Source: Burkholderiales bacterium RIFCSPHIGHO2_12_FULL_63_20
Lineage (GTDB): Bacteria; Pseudomonadota; Gammaproteobacteria; Burkholderiales; Burkholderiaceae_C
DNA length: 49,950 bases
Assembly: GCA_001770775.1 (NCBI GenBank)
Contig: MESA01000007.1
Coordinates: 67,271-117,220, forward strand
Direction: 5' to 3'
Shown: positions 9,717 through 18,412 of the stretch, in pieces
How the letters are laid out: each line of letters begins with the position of its first letter
How positions within the stretch are numbered: position 1 is the first letter of the stretch
The notes under the pieces: generated by a model
Told to the model about the DNA's origin: nothing
Seen by the model: the letters and a program-made list of their open reading frames with translations, nothing else
The model's database searches: none
Program-made: the position numbers and the translations under genes

Positions 9717-10970
9717 TCACATGTGCTCGATCATGACCTCACCGAAGCCAGAGCAGGAAACCTGGGTAGCGCCGTCCAGCAGGCGCGCGAAGTCATAGGT
9801 GACGCGCTTGCTGAGGATCGACTTCTCCATAGAGGAGATGATCAGGTCAGCCGCTTCCAGCCAGCCCATGTGACGCAGCATCATCTCGGCCGAGAGGATT
9901 TCGGAACCTGGGTTCACGTAGTCCTTGCCAGCATACTTGGGTGCGGTGCCATGGGTGGCTTCGAACATGGCCACCGAGTCAGACAGGTTGGCGCCCGGAG
10001 CAATGCCGATGCCACCGACCTGCGCAGCCAGCGCGTCAGACACGTAGTCGCCGTTGAGGTTCAGCGTGGCGATCACACTGTATTCGGCCGGACGCAACAG
10101 GATCTGCTGCAGGAAGGCGTCGGCGATGGCGTCCTTGACCAAGATGTCCTTGCCCGTCTTGGGGCTCTTGAACTTGCACCACGGGCCGCCGTCGATCAGC
10201 TCGGCGCCGAACTCCTTTTGCGCCAGGGCGTAGCCCCAGTCACGGAAGCCACCTTCGGTGTACTTCATGATGTTGCCCTTGTGGACAATGGTCACGCTGG
10301 GCTTGTCGTTGTCGATGGCGTACTGCAGGGCCTTGCGCACCAGGCGCTCGGTACCCTCACGCGAGACGGGCTTGATGCCGATGCCCGAGGTGTCGGGGAA
10401 CCGGATCTTCTTGACGCCGAATTCGTCCTGCAAGAACTTGATCAGCTTCTTGGCTTTGTCGCTTTCGGCTTCGAACTCGATGCCGGCGTAGATGTCTTCC
10501 GAATTCTCGCGGAAGATCACCATGTCGGTCTTTTCAGGCTCTTTCACCGGCGAAGGCACGCCCTTGAAGTAGCGGACCGGGCGCAGGCAGACATAGAGGT
10601 CGAGCTCCTGGCGCAGGGCCACGTTCAGCGAGCGGATGCCGCCGCCCACCGGCGTGGTGAGGGGACCCTTGATGGAGACCACGTAGTCCTTGAGAACCTG
10701 CAGGGTCTCTTCGGGCAGCCACACATCGGGGCCGTAGATGCGAGTGGACTTCTCGCCCGCATAGATCTCCATCCAGTGGATCTTGCGGGTGCCGTTGTAG
10801 GCTTTCTCGACGGCCGCATCGATCACCTTGATCATCACGGGCGTGATATCAAAGCCAGTGCCGTCCCCCTCGATGTAGGGAATGATGGGGTTGTTGGGAA
10901 CATTCAGGGAGAAGTCCGGGTTCACCGTGATCTTCTGCCCGCCTTCGGGCACCTTGATGTGCTGATACAT
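9717..10970 (-). CDS. icd: NADP-dependent isocitrate dehydrogenase
   Basis: Citrate-cycle enzyme of 417 residues that oxidises isocitrate to 2-oxoglutarate with NADP. The start [14 protein letters not shown] matches the family. Visible motifs are [14 protein letters not shown], the substrate/phosphorylation-site loop [18 protein letters not shown] (Ser114 is the counterpart of the serine phosphorylated by AceK in E. coli), the catalytic Lys/Tyr segments, and the NADP-selective [16 protein letters not shown]. The length is normal. It is monocistronic, with its own terminator; about 140 bp separate its start from the next minus-strand gene. Confidence 0.97.
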   Translation of the reverse strand: MYQHIKVPEGGQKITVNPDFSLNVPNNPIIPYIEGDGTGFDITPVMIKVIDAAVEKAYNGTRKIHWMEIYAGEKSTRIYGPDVWLPEETLQVLKDYVVSIKGPLTTPVGGGIRSLNVALRQELDLYVCLRPVRYFKGVPSPVKEPEKTDMVIFRENSEDIYAGIEFEAESDKAKKLIKFLQDEFGVKKIRFPDTSGIGIKPVSREGTERLVRKALQYAIDNDKPSVTIVHKGNIMKYTEGGFRDWGYALAQKEFGAELIDGGPWCKFKSPKTGKDILVKDAIADAFLQQILLRPAEYSVIATLNLNGDYVSDALAAQVGGIGIAPGANLSDSVAMFEATHGTAPKYAGKDYVNPGSEILSAEMMLRHMGWLEAADLIISSMEKSILSKRVTYDFARLLDGATQVSCSGFGEVMIEHM

Positions 10971-11108
10971 GATTTAGGTCTCCGCGTTTGGCGTTATCCG
11001 TGAGTCCGGTGCCATGGATGTCGGCAACGGTCGATTTTGATTCTACTGCGCGCCCCTGTGCATCGCATCAGGCACTAACACCAGGGTCGCACCAAGGTCA
11101 CACCCGCG

Positions 11109-11921
11109 TCATGCGCACCACGCCTGCCACTGTGCCACCAACTGGTGAGACACCGCCCAAGCAGCGATCAGGGCCAGACTCAGGCCGGCCAGTCGAACGG
11201 CCCAGCGCGGATCGATCAAGGTGGCCGGGGCGGTTGTGGCGCCCTGCCCCATGAGCACGGCGTTCGGTGCAGCATCTTCCTTGGATTTGAACCACAGGAT
11301 GGGGACGACCGCAGCGGCCGCACCGCTCGCAACGTGCTGACGCTGTGTGCGGCGGCCCAGCCACTGGAGCAGGGCCGGCGCGGCCCAGACACCAAAGGCG
11401 CTGGGCACGGCAAAGGCCAGCATCACGACGGCTCCGCCCCAAGGCTCGGAGGCCAGCGCGGCCACCATCAGGGCGGCGTACAGCAGGCCGCAAGGCATCA
11501 CGGCCCAGGCGAAACCGGCGACCAAAGGCAGAACCGGGCGAGACGCTCTCAACCAGCTCGGAGCGCCCTCGCCCATCACTTTCTGACGGGCGCGGTGGTA
11601 GGTCTGCTGCCCCCATGCGTTGACTTGGCGAGGCATGCGCCCCGTCCAAAGCAACCACAGCCCGAGCAAGACGGCCGCGAGCTGCAGCATCACCCAGATC
11701 GGCTGCAACATGCTGATTTGCTGGCCCCAGCGGGAGATCAGGCCCGCACCCGTAGAGGCCACGAGCCCAAGCAGCATGTAGGCCAGGCACCGCCCCACCA
11801 AGGCCAAGATGGGCACGCCGCGGGGCAAGGCAGCCGCGCATGGCGCGCCGCACATGGCAGCGCAGTGCGCGATGCCGCCCAAGCCCATGAGAAAGGCAGT
11901 GAAGATCAACCCGGTCAGCAT
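11109..11921 (-). CDS. TauE/SafE (UreH-like) membrane protein in the cbb3 cluster
   Basis: Integral membrane protein of 270 residues with about six hydrophobic segments. It opens MLTGLIFTAFLMGLGGIAHC and carries the Cys pair AHCAAMCGAPC in the first helix, typical of the UreH/TauE-like members encoded beside cbb3 oxidase genes. Related proteins have been linked to metal or sulfur-compound transport and to cytochrome oxidase maturation. Here the context (downstream of hemN, within the cco block) favours copper handling for the oxidase, but that is inference. It starts 27 bases after the hemN stop, so it probably shares the hemN transcript. Confidence 0.8.
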   Translation of the reverse strand: MLTGLIFTAFLMGLGGIAHCAAMCGAPCAAALPRGVPILALVGRCLAYMLLGLVASTGAGLISRWGQQISMLQPIWVMLQLAAVLLGLWLLWTGRMPRQVNAWGQQTYHRARQKVMGEGAPSWLRASRPVLPLVAGFAWAVMPCGLLYAALMVAALASEPWGGAVVMLAFAVPSAFGVWAAPALLQWLGRRTQRQHVASGAAAAVVPILWFKSKEDAAPNAVLMGQGATTAPATLIDPRWAVRLAGLSLALIAAWAVSHQLVAQWQAWCA

Positions 11922-11948
11922 GTCAGCTCCCGGTGCGCATGTGCAGAC

Positions 11949-13376
11949 TCAGATGATGCGCGAGAAGCGCTCCAAGGTCTTGTCGGCCTGGATGTAGCGG
12001 TCGAACACCATGCCCACAGCCCGCACAAAGTACCACCCCAGAGGGGTCACACGCACACCGTCAGACTCCATCTGCACCAGCCCCGACTCGACGAGCGGCT
12101 CCAGCAGGCGCAGTTCAGCCTCGAAGTATTGCTTGAAATCGATCAGGTAGGCGAGTTCAATGGATTCATAGTCGACACGCCCCTGACACATCACCGCCAT
12201 GATCACGGCGCGGCGCACCAGATCATCGCGCGACAGGGTCAAGCCACGCACGATGGGCAATTCACCGCTGCGCAGCGCGTCGTAGTACTCGTCCAGCGTC
12301 TTGGCATTCTGGCAATAGTGCGCCCCGACCTTGCCGATGGCCGACACACCCAGGGCGATCAGGTCGCTGTCAGGGTGGGTGCTATAGCCCTGGAAGTTGC
12401 GATGCAAGCGGCCCTGGCGTTTGGCCACGGCCAGACTGTCATGGTGCAGGGCGAAGTGGTCCATGCCGATGTAGTCATAACCTGCCAGACCAAAGGCTTC
12501 AATGGCGGTCGACAGCATGCCGATCTTGTCTTCGGCCTTGGGCAGATCGGGAGCATGGATGCGGCGCTGAGGCTTGAAACGCTGAGGCAAGTGGGCGTAG
12601 GCGTACAGCGCAATGCGGTCCGGCTTCAGTGAACTAACTTGCTGCAAGGTGCGCTGAAAGCTCTCCGGAGTCTGCTTGGGCAGGCCGTAGATCAAATCCA
12701 TGTTGATGGACATGAAGCCTTCGTCGCGCGCTGCCTGCATGAGTTCGGCAACCTGCTCGAAAGGCTGAACGCGGTGAACCGCCTGCTGCACATCGGGATC
12801 GAAATCCTGCACGCCGAAGCTCAGCCGATTGAAACCCATCGCCGCCAAGCGCTTGAGCCGACCCGCATCGATCGTGCGGGGGTCAATCTCGATGGCGTAC
12901 TCGCCGCCTTCCACAAAGCGGAAAGCCGTGCGCAGGGTGGTCATCAGGCCTTCCAGCTCGTCGTCAGACAGGAAGGTGGGGGTGCCGCCGCCAAAATGCA
13001 ATTGCGACAGCGACTGCACGGCCCCCAGTTGGGCGCTGACCAACTGGATTTCAGTTCGCAAGGCTTCCAGATACTCCGTCGCCCGTTCGTGATGCTTGGT
13101 GATGACCTTGTTACAGGCACAGTAGTAGCAAACCGACTCGCAAAACGGAATATGCACGTACACTGACAAAGGTGTGGCCGCGCCGCCAATGACGCCGCCA
13201 CCTTCCGCGCGTTGCTGCAGAGCCTGACGGTAATTCGCAGGTCCGTACGCCTCGACGAACCGATCCGCGGTCGGGTAGGAGGTGTACCGCGGACCGTTGA
13301 CGTCCAAGCGCGACAGCATGTCGCGTGACACAACGGGCGTGTAAGGCACGACGGAAATCAGGACAGGTTCACTCAT
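11949..13376 (-). CDS. hemN: Oxygen-independent coproporphyrinogen III dehydrogenase
   Basis: Radical-SAM enzyme of 475 residues that decarboxylates coproporphyrinogen III to protoporphyrinogen IX without oxygen, supplying haem under low oxygen. The iron-sulfur motif is HIPFCESVCYYCACNK: Cys79, Cys83 and Cys86 ligate the cluster and Cys88 is the fourth conserved cysteine. Also visible are GGGTPTFL, the substrate-region start PRYTSYPTADRF, and MDLIYGLPKQT. I chose the ATG at 13376 over an in-frame GTG nine bases upstream. It is divergent from fnr, with an FNR-type box between them, and the TauE-like gene follows closely. Confidence 0.96.
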   Translation of the reverse strand: MSEPVLISVVPYTPVVSRDMLSRLDVNGPRYTSYPTADRFVEAYGPANYRQALQQRAEGGGVIGGAATPLSVYVHIPFCESVCYYCACNKVITKHHERATEYLEALRTEIQLVSAQLGAVQSLSQLHFGGGTPTFLSDDELEGLMTTLRTAFRFVEGGEYAIEIDPRTIDAGRLKRLAAMGFNRLSFGVQDFDPDVQQAVHRVQPFEQVAELMQAARDEGFMSINMDLIYGLPKQTPESFQRTLQQVSSLKPDRIALYAYAHLPQRFKPQRRIHAPDLPKAEDKIGMLSTAIEAFGLAGYDYIGMDHFALHHDSLAVAKRQGRLHRNFQGYSTHPDSDLIALGVSAIGKVGAHYCQNAKTLDEYYDALRSGELPIVRGLTLSRDDLVRRAVIMAVMCQGRVDYESIELAYLIDFKQYFEAELRLLEPLVESGLVQMESDGVRVTPLGWYFVRAVGMVFDRYIQADKTLERFSRII

Positions 13377-13410
13377 GTGAGCCACTGTGCCAAACTCATG
13401 GGTATCAGGG

Positions 13411-13424
13411 TTGATCTAACTCAA
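13411..13424. promoter_or_regulatory. FNR-type box between hemN and fnr
   Basis: TTGATCTAACTCAA matches the FNR consensus TTGATNNNNATCAA in nine of ten defined positions. For fnr, a possible -10 (AACAAT, 13446-13451) lies 21 bases from the box edge. That places the box centre about 40-41 bases upstream of the predicted start, the geometry of class II FNR activation. The hemN start is only about 41 bases away on the other side, so how it serves hemN is unclear. Confidence 0.7.
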
Positions 13425-13473
13425 CTTCTCAGCCGTCATTGCGGCAACAATCGGGCATGCTTTGAGGCTTCTC

Positions 13474-14301
13474 ATGTTGAACAGTATTTTTCCGATCACC
13501 GACGTCAGTGGTAGCAGCGCTTCCTCAAACCAGCCTCATGGCCATCACGGTGAGCAAGCGGAGTCACAAGGTTCTTGCGGCGGGGTCAAGCTGGACGCCT
13601 TCAAGGTGGCCTGCTCCAGTTGTAATCTGCGCGAGTTGTGTCTGCCCGTCGGTTTGACACAACCTCAACTAAGTCACCTTGACTCACTGGTGGCCGCACG
13701 CCGCACGGTGAAACGCGGAGATGCCCTCTTCCATACCGGCGACGCGTTCCGCTCCGTATACGCGGTACGCACTGGATTTTTCAAAACACGCGTGTCGTCA
13801 GAAGACGGCCGCGATCAGGTCACCGGCTTCCAGATGGCGGGTGAATTGCTGGGGTTGGACGGCATCAGCACCGATCGACACGCTTGTGACGCAATCGCAT
13901 TGGAAGACTCACAGGTGTGCGTGATTCCTTATGGCCAGCTTGAAGAGCTGTCGCGCGAGTTCTCCGACCTTCAGCACCAGTTCCACAAGATCATGAGCCG
14001 CGAAATCGTGCGCGACCATGGTGTGATGTTGTTGCTGGGCAGCATGCGCGCGGAAGAGCGCCTGGCGGCTTTCCTGCTCAACCTGACGCAGCGTCTGCAT
14101 GCACGCGGTTTTTCGGCCTCGGCGCTGGTGTTGCGGATGACGCGTGAAGAGATTGGCAGCTATCTGGGCTTGAAGCTGGAAACAGTGAGCCGAACCTTCT
14201 CGAAGTTCCAAGACGAAGGGCTGTTGGAAGTGAAGCAGCGCGACATCCGCATCACCAACGAAGCTGGATTGCGTGCTTTGGTGAACAGCGTGAAGGGCTA
14301 A
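13474..14301 (+). CDS. fnr: FNR-type oxygen-sensing transcriptional regulator
   Basis: Crp/Fnr-family regulator of 275 residues. It has the four cysteines of an oxygen-labile [4Fe-4S] cluster: Cys47, Cys50 and Cys56 (VACSSCNLRELCLP) and Cys149 (EDSQVCVIPYG). The spacing from the third to the fourth (93) equals that of E. coli FNR. A cyclic-nucleotide-fold sensor core follows, with the dimerisation helix, then a helix-turn-helix EEIGSYLGLKLETVSRTFSK containing the FNR-type E-x-x-S-R recognition residues. I use the ATG at 13474, preceded by AGG; a TTG lies 12 bases upstream. It is expected to act on the FNR boxes in this window, including the one in its own promoter. A terminator follows. Confidence 0.96.
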   Translation: MLNSIFPITDVSGSSASSNQPHGHHGEQAESQGSCGGVKLDAFKVACSSCNLRELCLPVGLTQPQLSHLDSLVAARRTVKRGDALFHTGDAFRSVYAVRTGFFKTRVSSEDGRDQVTGFQMAGELLGLDGISTDRHACDAIALEDSQVCVIPYGQLEELSREFSDLQHQFHKIMSREIVRDHGVMLLLGSMRAEERLAAFLLNLTQRLHARGFSASALVLRMTREEIGSYLGLKLETVSRTFSKFQDEGLLEVKQRDIRITNEAGLRALVNSVKG

Positions 14302-14321
14302 CCCACAGCCACTGCCATCGA

Positions 14322-14345
14322 AAAGCCCGCTGCATGCGGGCTTTT
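14322..14345. terminator. Terminator after fnr
   Basis: A nine-base-pair stem (AAAGCCCGC at 14322-14330 with GCGGGCTTT at 14336-14344), a five-base loop and a short T-run. A and T tracts on both sides let it serve fnr and the convergent small membrane-protein gene. Confidence 0.85.
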
Positions 14346-14356
14346 TGCTGCACGCT

Positions 14357-14656
14357 TCAGACGTGCTGGGCAGTGCTGTGGCGCGCACGCCGACGACGAG
14401 CACGCGGCGGTTCTTCGCCAGAGGACTCGCCGCCACGTGCAGACGCAGCCATCCATTGCGAGGCAGCCGCTGCCATGGCGATCAACGCCCAGAAGACGAA
14501 AAAGGCCAAACTGTAGATCGTGGTGGCCTCAGGGTGCCAAGTGCCAAAACTCAGTGCGGAGGGATCCAGCACACTGAAGACCAGCATTTCAAGCACACCG
14601 GCCATCACGAAAGCCGGCCAGAGAACCTGGGCTACACGAAGCGTGTTGTGTGTCAC
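14357..14656 (-). CDS. Small hypothetical membrane protein at the end of the ccoGH operon
   Basis: Protein of 99 residues when started at the GTG at 14656, which is preceded by the best ribosome-binding sequence nearby (AAGGAGAAGG). Upstream ATGs at 14683 and 14710 lack one. Two hydrophobic segments are visible, about residues 7-28 (VAQVLWPAFVMAGVLEMLVF) and 48-70 (TIYSLAFFVFWALIAMAAA), followed by a basic, disordered tail (RARRRRARH). I cannot name a family. Its place between ccoH and fnr, on the same strand as the cco genes, suggests a link to cbb3 oxidase or redox signalling, which is inference only. Confidence 0.7.
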   Translation of the reverse strand: MTHNTLRVAQVLWPAFVMAGVLEMLVFSVLDPSALSFGTWHPEATTIYSLAFFVFWALIAMAAAASQWMAASARGGESSGEEPPRARRRRARHSTAQHV

Positions 14657-14753
14657 ACCCTTCTCCTTGAAAGTGGGAGACATGACACATGTTGCGCCTG
14701 CCTGCCCCATCCTCCAGCAGAAGAAACCCTAAGCAGCGACCTGGAAATGGCGC

Positions 14754-15014
14754 TTAGCGCTCGGCAGGAGCCGTCGGCGTGGCGTCTTCGTTGGCGTGGT
14801 TACGCGCCTTGGAAGCCGGGGCCTCCTTCTGGGTGGGGGTGGCCGAGGTGTCCAGCACCGGGTCAATGTTCTTCACCGCGATACCGACGGTGATCAGCGA
14901 GGCCACCACGACCACAGCCGGCCCGCCGATGACCATCCAGACGATGGGCAGGCGGTACCAGGGAGGATTGTCCACCGGGGTGGACTGGCTTTGCGTTAAG
15001 GGAGACTGTGTCAT
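14754..15014 (-). CDS. ccoH: Short FixH/CcoH-like cbb3 oxidase assembly protein
   Basis: Membrane protein of 86 residues. Residues about 18-55 (PPWYRLPIVWMVIGGPAVVV, then IAVKNIDPVLD) match the N-terminal membrane helix and following Asp-Pro segment of FixH/CcoH, which assists assembly of the cbb3 oxidase. Typical FixH proteins are about 150-170 residues and carry a periplasmic domain. Here that domain is missing and replaced by a short polar tail (SKARNHANEDATPTAPAER). It starts 23 bases after the ccoG stop, and the order ccoG-ccoH is the usual one. I consider it a naturally short form, because the tail shows no trace of a frameshifted domain. Confidence 0.78.
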   Translation of the reverse strand: MTQSPLTQSQSTPVDNPPWYRLPIVWMVIGGPAVVVVASLITVGIAVKNIDPVLDTSATPTQKEAPASKARNHANEDATPTAPAER

Positions 15015-15037
15015 GTCATGTCCAAAATGTGAGGGAA

Positions 15038-16531
15038 TCAGCGAGGGACCATGAACGTGGTCTTTTCACGGACATCCACTTGGGGCGCATCACCCTGGCG
15101 CAATTGCTCAACCAAGATGATGACGCCGGTGGCGCCCGTACCCAGTCGCGCACCCACCTCTGGCGGAATTCTCACCGAGACAGGCACCCAACGGGCTTCC
15201 GCAGGACCGAGGACGACGTTCTCTCCACCCTCCACCTTTGCCTGGCTCAGTTGCTCAACACCGACGCGGTAGCGCTGCACGCGCTCGCTGGCATTCATCA
15301 GTTGCACGCGGTATACGTTCTCAATGTACCCCTCGTCCACCACACGGGCCAATGCACCCCGGTCGCGGACGATGTCCACACGGAACGGTGGACGGCTGTA
15401 CAGGCTGGTCACGAAGGCCGCGACCACCAGCACCAGAATGGCGGTGTAAAGCAACACGCGAGGCCGCGTGACACGCCCCCACATCTCACTGCTGCCCCAA
15501 CCCTTCTCCATTGCGTTCTGAGTGGAGTAACGGATCAGGCCACGCGGGGTGCCCATCTTGTCCATGACGGTGTCGCACGCGTCGATACAGGCGGCGCAAC
15601 CGATGCACTCGTATTGCAGACCCTTACGGATGTCGATGCCCGTGGGGCAGACCTGAACGCACAGGGTGCAATCAATACAGTCACCCTGCCCCATGGACTG
15701 GGCGTTGGCCTTGCGTGAGCGCGCACCACGGGGCTCGCCGCGCTTCTCGTCGTAGCTGATGATGAGCGTGTCACGGTCGAACATCGCGCTCTGGAACCGT
15801 GCGTACGGGCACATGTACTTACAGACCTGCTCACGCATGAAGCCTGCATTGCCATAGGTGGCGAAGCCGTAGAACAGAATCCAGAAGGTTTCCCAGGGGC
15901 CCAGACCGAACGAAATCACTGATTGCCACAAGTCGCGAATCGGCGAGAAATAGCCCACAAAGGTGTAACCGGTCCACAGGGCGACAGCGATCCATGCGGC
16001 ATGTTTGGCGGCTTTGCGCACAAACTTCTCTGCTGTCATGGGCGACTTGTCCATCTTCATGCGCTTGGCGCGACTGCCCTCGATCTTGTTCTCGATCCAC
16101 ATGAACATCTCGGTGTAGACCGATTGTGGACAGGCGTAGCCACACCACAAGCGTCCGGCGACGGTGGTGAAGAGGAAGAGTCCGTAGGCGGAAATGACGA
16201 GCAAGGCCGTCAGGTAGACCAAGTCCTGCGGATACAAAACCAGATTGAAAAGATAAAAGCGCCGCGTGCCCAGATCGAACAGCACCGCCTGACGGTCGTT
16301 CCAGTACAGCCAAGGCGTGACGTAAAACACCAACTGGGTCACCCAGACCATGACCCACCGCCAGTTGGTGAACCAACCGGTCACCTCGCGTGCGTAGACT
16401 TTCTCGGTCTTCTTGTAGAGGGAAACGATCTCTTCACGACGTACGGCCTTGGCGGCATCGGACGCGGCCTCTTCGGCCTTGATGGGGATCACGCGTTGAG
16501 GCGTTCCGGTGGTTTTCTGTGGATCGGTCAT
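15038..16531 (-). CDS. ccoG: Cytochrome cbb3 oxidase accessory protein CcoG (FixG)
   Basis: Membrane iron-sulfur protein of 497 residues. CcoG homologues reduce Cu(II) to Cu(I) for CuB insertion in cbb3 oxidase. Four or five helices in the first half include the CGYACPQSVYTEMFMWIE segment. A two-cluster ferredoxin region follows: CIDCTLCVQVCPTGIDIRKG and YECIGCAACIDACDTVMDK. The last 130 residues form an immunoglobulin-like periplasmic domain (YRVQLMNASERVQRYRVGVE). The start is the ATG at 16531; the frame extends upstream but without family similarity. A perfect FNR box and a second palindrome lie upstream. Confidence 0.95.
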   Translation of the reverse strand: MTDPQKTTGTPQRVIPIKAEEAASDAAKAVRREEIVSLYKKTEKVYAREVTGWFTNWRWVMVWVTQLVFYVTPWLYWNDRQAVLFDLGTRRFYLFNLVLYPQDLVYLTALLVISAYGLFLFTTVAGRLWCGYACPQSVYTEMFMWIENKIEGSRAKRMKMDKSPMTAEKFVRKAAKHAAWIAVALWTGYTFVGYFSPIRDLWQSVISFGLGPWETFWILFYGFATYGNAGFMREQVCKYMCPYARFQSAMFDRDTLIISYDEKRGEPRGARSRKANAQSMGQGDCIDCTLCVQVCPTGIDIRKGLQYECIGCAACIDACDTVMDKMGTPRGLIRYSTQNAMEKGWGSSEMWGRVTRPRVLLYTAILVLVVAAFVTSLYSRPPFRVDIVRDRGALARVVDEGYIENVYRVQLMNASERVQRYRVGVEQLSQAKVEGGENVVLGPAEARWVPVSVRIPPEVGARLGTGATGVIILVEQLRQGDAPQVDVREKTTFMVPR

Positions 16532-16563
16532 GGCACAAATGAAAAAGCGGAGGGGTGAGCCAG

Positions 16564-16579
16564 ATACCTGCCAGGGTAT
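16564..16579. promoter_or_regulatory. ATACC/GGGTAT palindrome in the ccoG leader
   Basis: ATACCTGCCAGGGTAT, extendable by one base each side to GATACC...GGTATC, lies 33-48 bases upstream of the ccoG start. It shares 13 of 16 positions with the perfect palindrome at 49565-49580. It is a candidate operator for a metal- or sulfur-responsive repressor; no regulator is identified. Confidence 0.4.
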
Positions 16580-16617
16580 CACGCATCAACCACCACCGCT
16601 TGAATTTACTGCGACTC

Positions 16618-16631
16618 TTGATGGGCATCAA
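16618..16631. promoter_or_regulatory. Perfect FNR box upstream of ccoG
   Basis: TTGATGGGCATCAA is an exact match to the FNR consensus TTGATNNNNATCAA, between ccoP and ccoG. Its centre lies about 93 bases before the ccoG start. I found no good -10 element at the class II distance, so the exact promoter is uncertain. Confidence 0.75.
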
Positions 16632-16666
16632 GCTTGAGACCGATACCCATTCAGAACGCACGTTGT

Positions 16667-17602
16667 TTACTTGGCCTGAGCTGTCTGAGTCGGACGGGAC
16701 AGACCCCAAACATAAGCAGACAACACCTTGATCTGGTCTTCGGTCAGACGACCAGCCTGGGCGGGCATGACGTTGGTCTTGCCGTTGTTGATCATGCTGA
16801 CAATCGCCTCTTCTCCCCAGCCATGCAGCCAGATCTTGTCGGTCAGGTTGGGCGCACCCACGGCTTGCATGCCCTTGCCGTCGACACCGTGGCAGGCAGC
16901 GCAAGCGGCCTTGAACTTGTCCTTGCCGAGCTCGGCCAGGATAGAGTTATGACCACTGCCCGACAGGCTCAGCACGTAGTTGGCGACCTGGCGAACTTCC
17001 TCAGGACCACCGACGGCAGCAGCCATCGGGGGCATCATGCCCCGACGCCCCTGGTGCAAGGTTTCGCTGATTTTCTCAGGCGAACCACCATGCAACCAGT
17101 CGGTATCGGTCAGGTTGGGGAAGCCCTTGGAACCCTTGGCGTCAGAGCCGTGGCAAGCCGCGCAGTTGTTGAGGAACAGTCGTTCACCGATCGCTTGTGC
17201 TTTCGGGTCACGTGCCAGATCTTCGACTGCCGCAGTGCGGAAGTTGACGTAGATCTTTTCCTCTTCGACCTTGGCCTTGGCAATTTCTGCTTCGAGCTGC
17301 CCCTTGGAGGACCAGTTCAGCGTGCCCTTGTTGTTACCCAGACCGGGGTACAGCACCAGGTAACCCACAGCAAACACCAGGGTGAAGATGAACAGGAACA
17401 GCCACCAGCGCGGCAGCGGGTTGTTCAACTCACGCAGGTCTTCGTCCCAGATGTGACCGGTGGTCTTGTCAACGTTGCCTTGTGCGTCATAGATGACCTT
17501 GTGTTTGGCGGCACCAATGAGCACGAAGGCGCAATAGACCAAACCGAACACAACGATCCCGACAACGTACCAGGACCATCCACTCGAAATGAAGTCGCTC
17601 AT
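16667..17602 (-). CDS. ccoP: cbb3-type cytochrome c oxidase dihaem subunit III
   Basis: Membrane-anchored dihaem cytochrome c of 311 residues that passes electrons into the cbb3 oxidase. The start is MSDFISSGWSWYVVGIVVFG. Two membrane helices (about 10-30 and 64-86) are separated by the FixP segment DEDLRELNNPLPRWW. Two haem c sites follow: CAACH at 147-151 and CAACH at 234-238. Later methionines in MMPPMA and in NVMPAQ are the expected sixth ligands. Two N-terminal helices are seen in some proteobacterial CcoP proteins. It follows ccoQ by 14 bases. Confidence 0.96.
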   Translation of the reverse strand: MSDFISSGWSWYVVGIVVFGLVYCAFVLIGAAKHKVIYDAQGNVDKTTGHIWDEDLRELNNPLPRWWLFLFIFTLVFAVGYLVLYPGLGNNKGTLNWSSKGQLEAEIAKAKVEEEKIYVNFRTAAVEDLARDPKAQAIGERLFLNNCAACHGSDAKGSKGFPNLTDTDWLHGGSPEKISETLHQGRRGMMPPMAAAVGGPEEVRQVANYVLSLSGSGHNSILAELGKDKFKAACAACHGVDGKGMQAVGAPNLTDKIWLHGWGEEAIVSMINNGKTNVMPAQAGRLTEDQIKVLSAYVWGLSRPTQTAQAK

Positions 17603-17616
17603 GTCTGAGCCTCCAA

Positions 17617-17754
17617 TCAATCTTCTGCAAGAGGCAGTCGAGCTGCCTCTTCAAACTGAGCCTTGTTGCGGCGCGAATACGCCCACACAGCAATGCCCAC
17701 GAAAACGCACAGACACACCACGGTGAAAATGCTTCTTGCAACGATGATGTCCAT
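17617..17754 (-). CDS. ccoQ: cbb3-type cytochrome oxidase small subunit CcoQ
   Basis: Reading the minus strand from the ATG at 17752-17754 gives a 45-residue protein. It starts MDIIVARSIFTVVCLCVFVG, has one membrane helix (about residues 6-26), a WAYSRRN boundary and an acidic tail ending LAEDstop. Position between ccoO and ccoP, size and topology are those of CcoQ/FixQ, which stabilises the oxidase complex. It is easily missed because of its length. Spacing is 12 bases from ccoO and 14 to ccoP. Confidence 0.93.
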   Translation of the reverse strand: MDIIVARSIFTVVCLCVFVGIAVWAYSRRNKAQFEEAARLPLAED

Positions 17755-17766
17755 GTGCGTCGCTCC

Positions 17767-18399
17767 TTATTTGACTGCGGTACCGAGGACCTGCAGGTAC
17801 GCGATCACGGCTTCGAGTTCGGTCTTGCCTTTGACCTCTTCGTCAGCTGCCTTGATCTCGGCGTCCGTGTAGGGAACGCCGACCACACGCAGGGCTTCCA
17901 TGCGCGGAGCCACCTTCGGACCCTCTTCCAGCTTGGCTTGCGCCAACCAGGGGTAGGCAGGCATGTTGGACTCCGGCACCACGTCACGCGGATTGTTCAG
18001 GTGAACCGCATGCCATTCGTCGGAGTACTTGCCCCCCACGCGGTGCAGGTCAGGACCTGTCCGCTTGGAACCCCACTGGAAGGGGTGGTCGTACACAAAC
18101 TCACCAGCCATGGAGTAGTGACCATAGCGCAGGGTTTCCGCACGGAAGGGACGGATCATCTGCGAGTGGCAGTTGTAGCAACCCTCGCGGATGTAGACGT
18201 CACGGCCAGCCAACTGCAGCGCGGTGTAAGGCTTGAGGCCGTCCACCGGTTGCGTGGTGCTGCGCTGGAAGTACAGCGGCACGATCTCGACGAGCGCACC
18301 GACCGACACGACCAGCAAGGTCAGCACGATCATCAGGAAGTTGCTGGTTTCAATCTTCTCGTGGGAGAAGAGCTTGGGCTTGTGGTTTTGATCAGCCAT
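17767..18399 (-). CDS. ccoO: cbb3-type cytochrome c oxidase monohaem subunit II
   Basis: Membrane-anchored monohaem cytochrome c of 210 residues. The start is [20 protein letters not shown]. One membrane helix (about 20-43) is followed by the haem site GCYNCHSQ (Cys74, Cys77, His78) and conserved segments [37 protein letters not shown] and SNMPAYPWL, which supplies the Met ligand. It begins 13 bases after the ccoN stop. Confidence 0.97.
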   Translation of the reverse strand: MADQNHKPKLFSHEKIETSNFLMIVLTLLVVSVGALVEIVPLYFQRSTTQPVDGLKPYTALQLAGRDVYIREGCYNCHSQMIRPFRAETLRYGHYSMAGEFVYDHPFQWGSKRTGPDLHRVGGKYSDEWHAVHLNNPRDVVPESNMPAYPWLAQAKLEEGPKVAPRMEALRVVGVPYTDAEIKAADEEVKGKTELEAVIAYLQVLGTAVK

Positions 18400-18412
18400 G
18401 TTCTTGTCCTCC

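Noticed and set aside
9543..11003. A 486-codon open frame on the plus strand, antisense to icd
   Set aside because: It mirrors the icd reading frame exactly, has no family motif or signal, and icd itself is certain. Long antisense frames are expected in GC-rich DNA.
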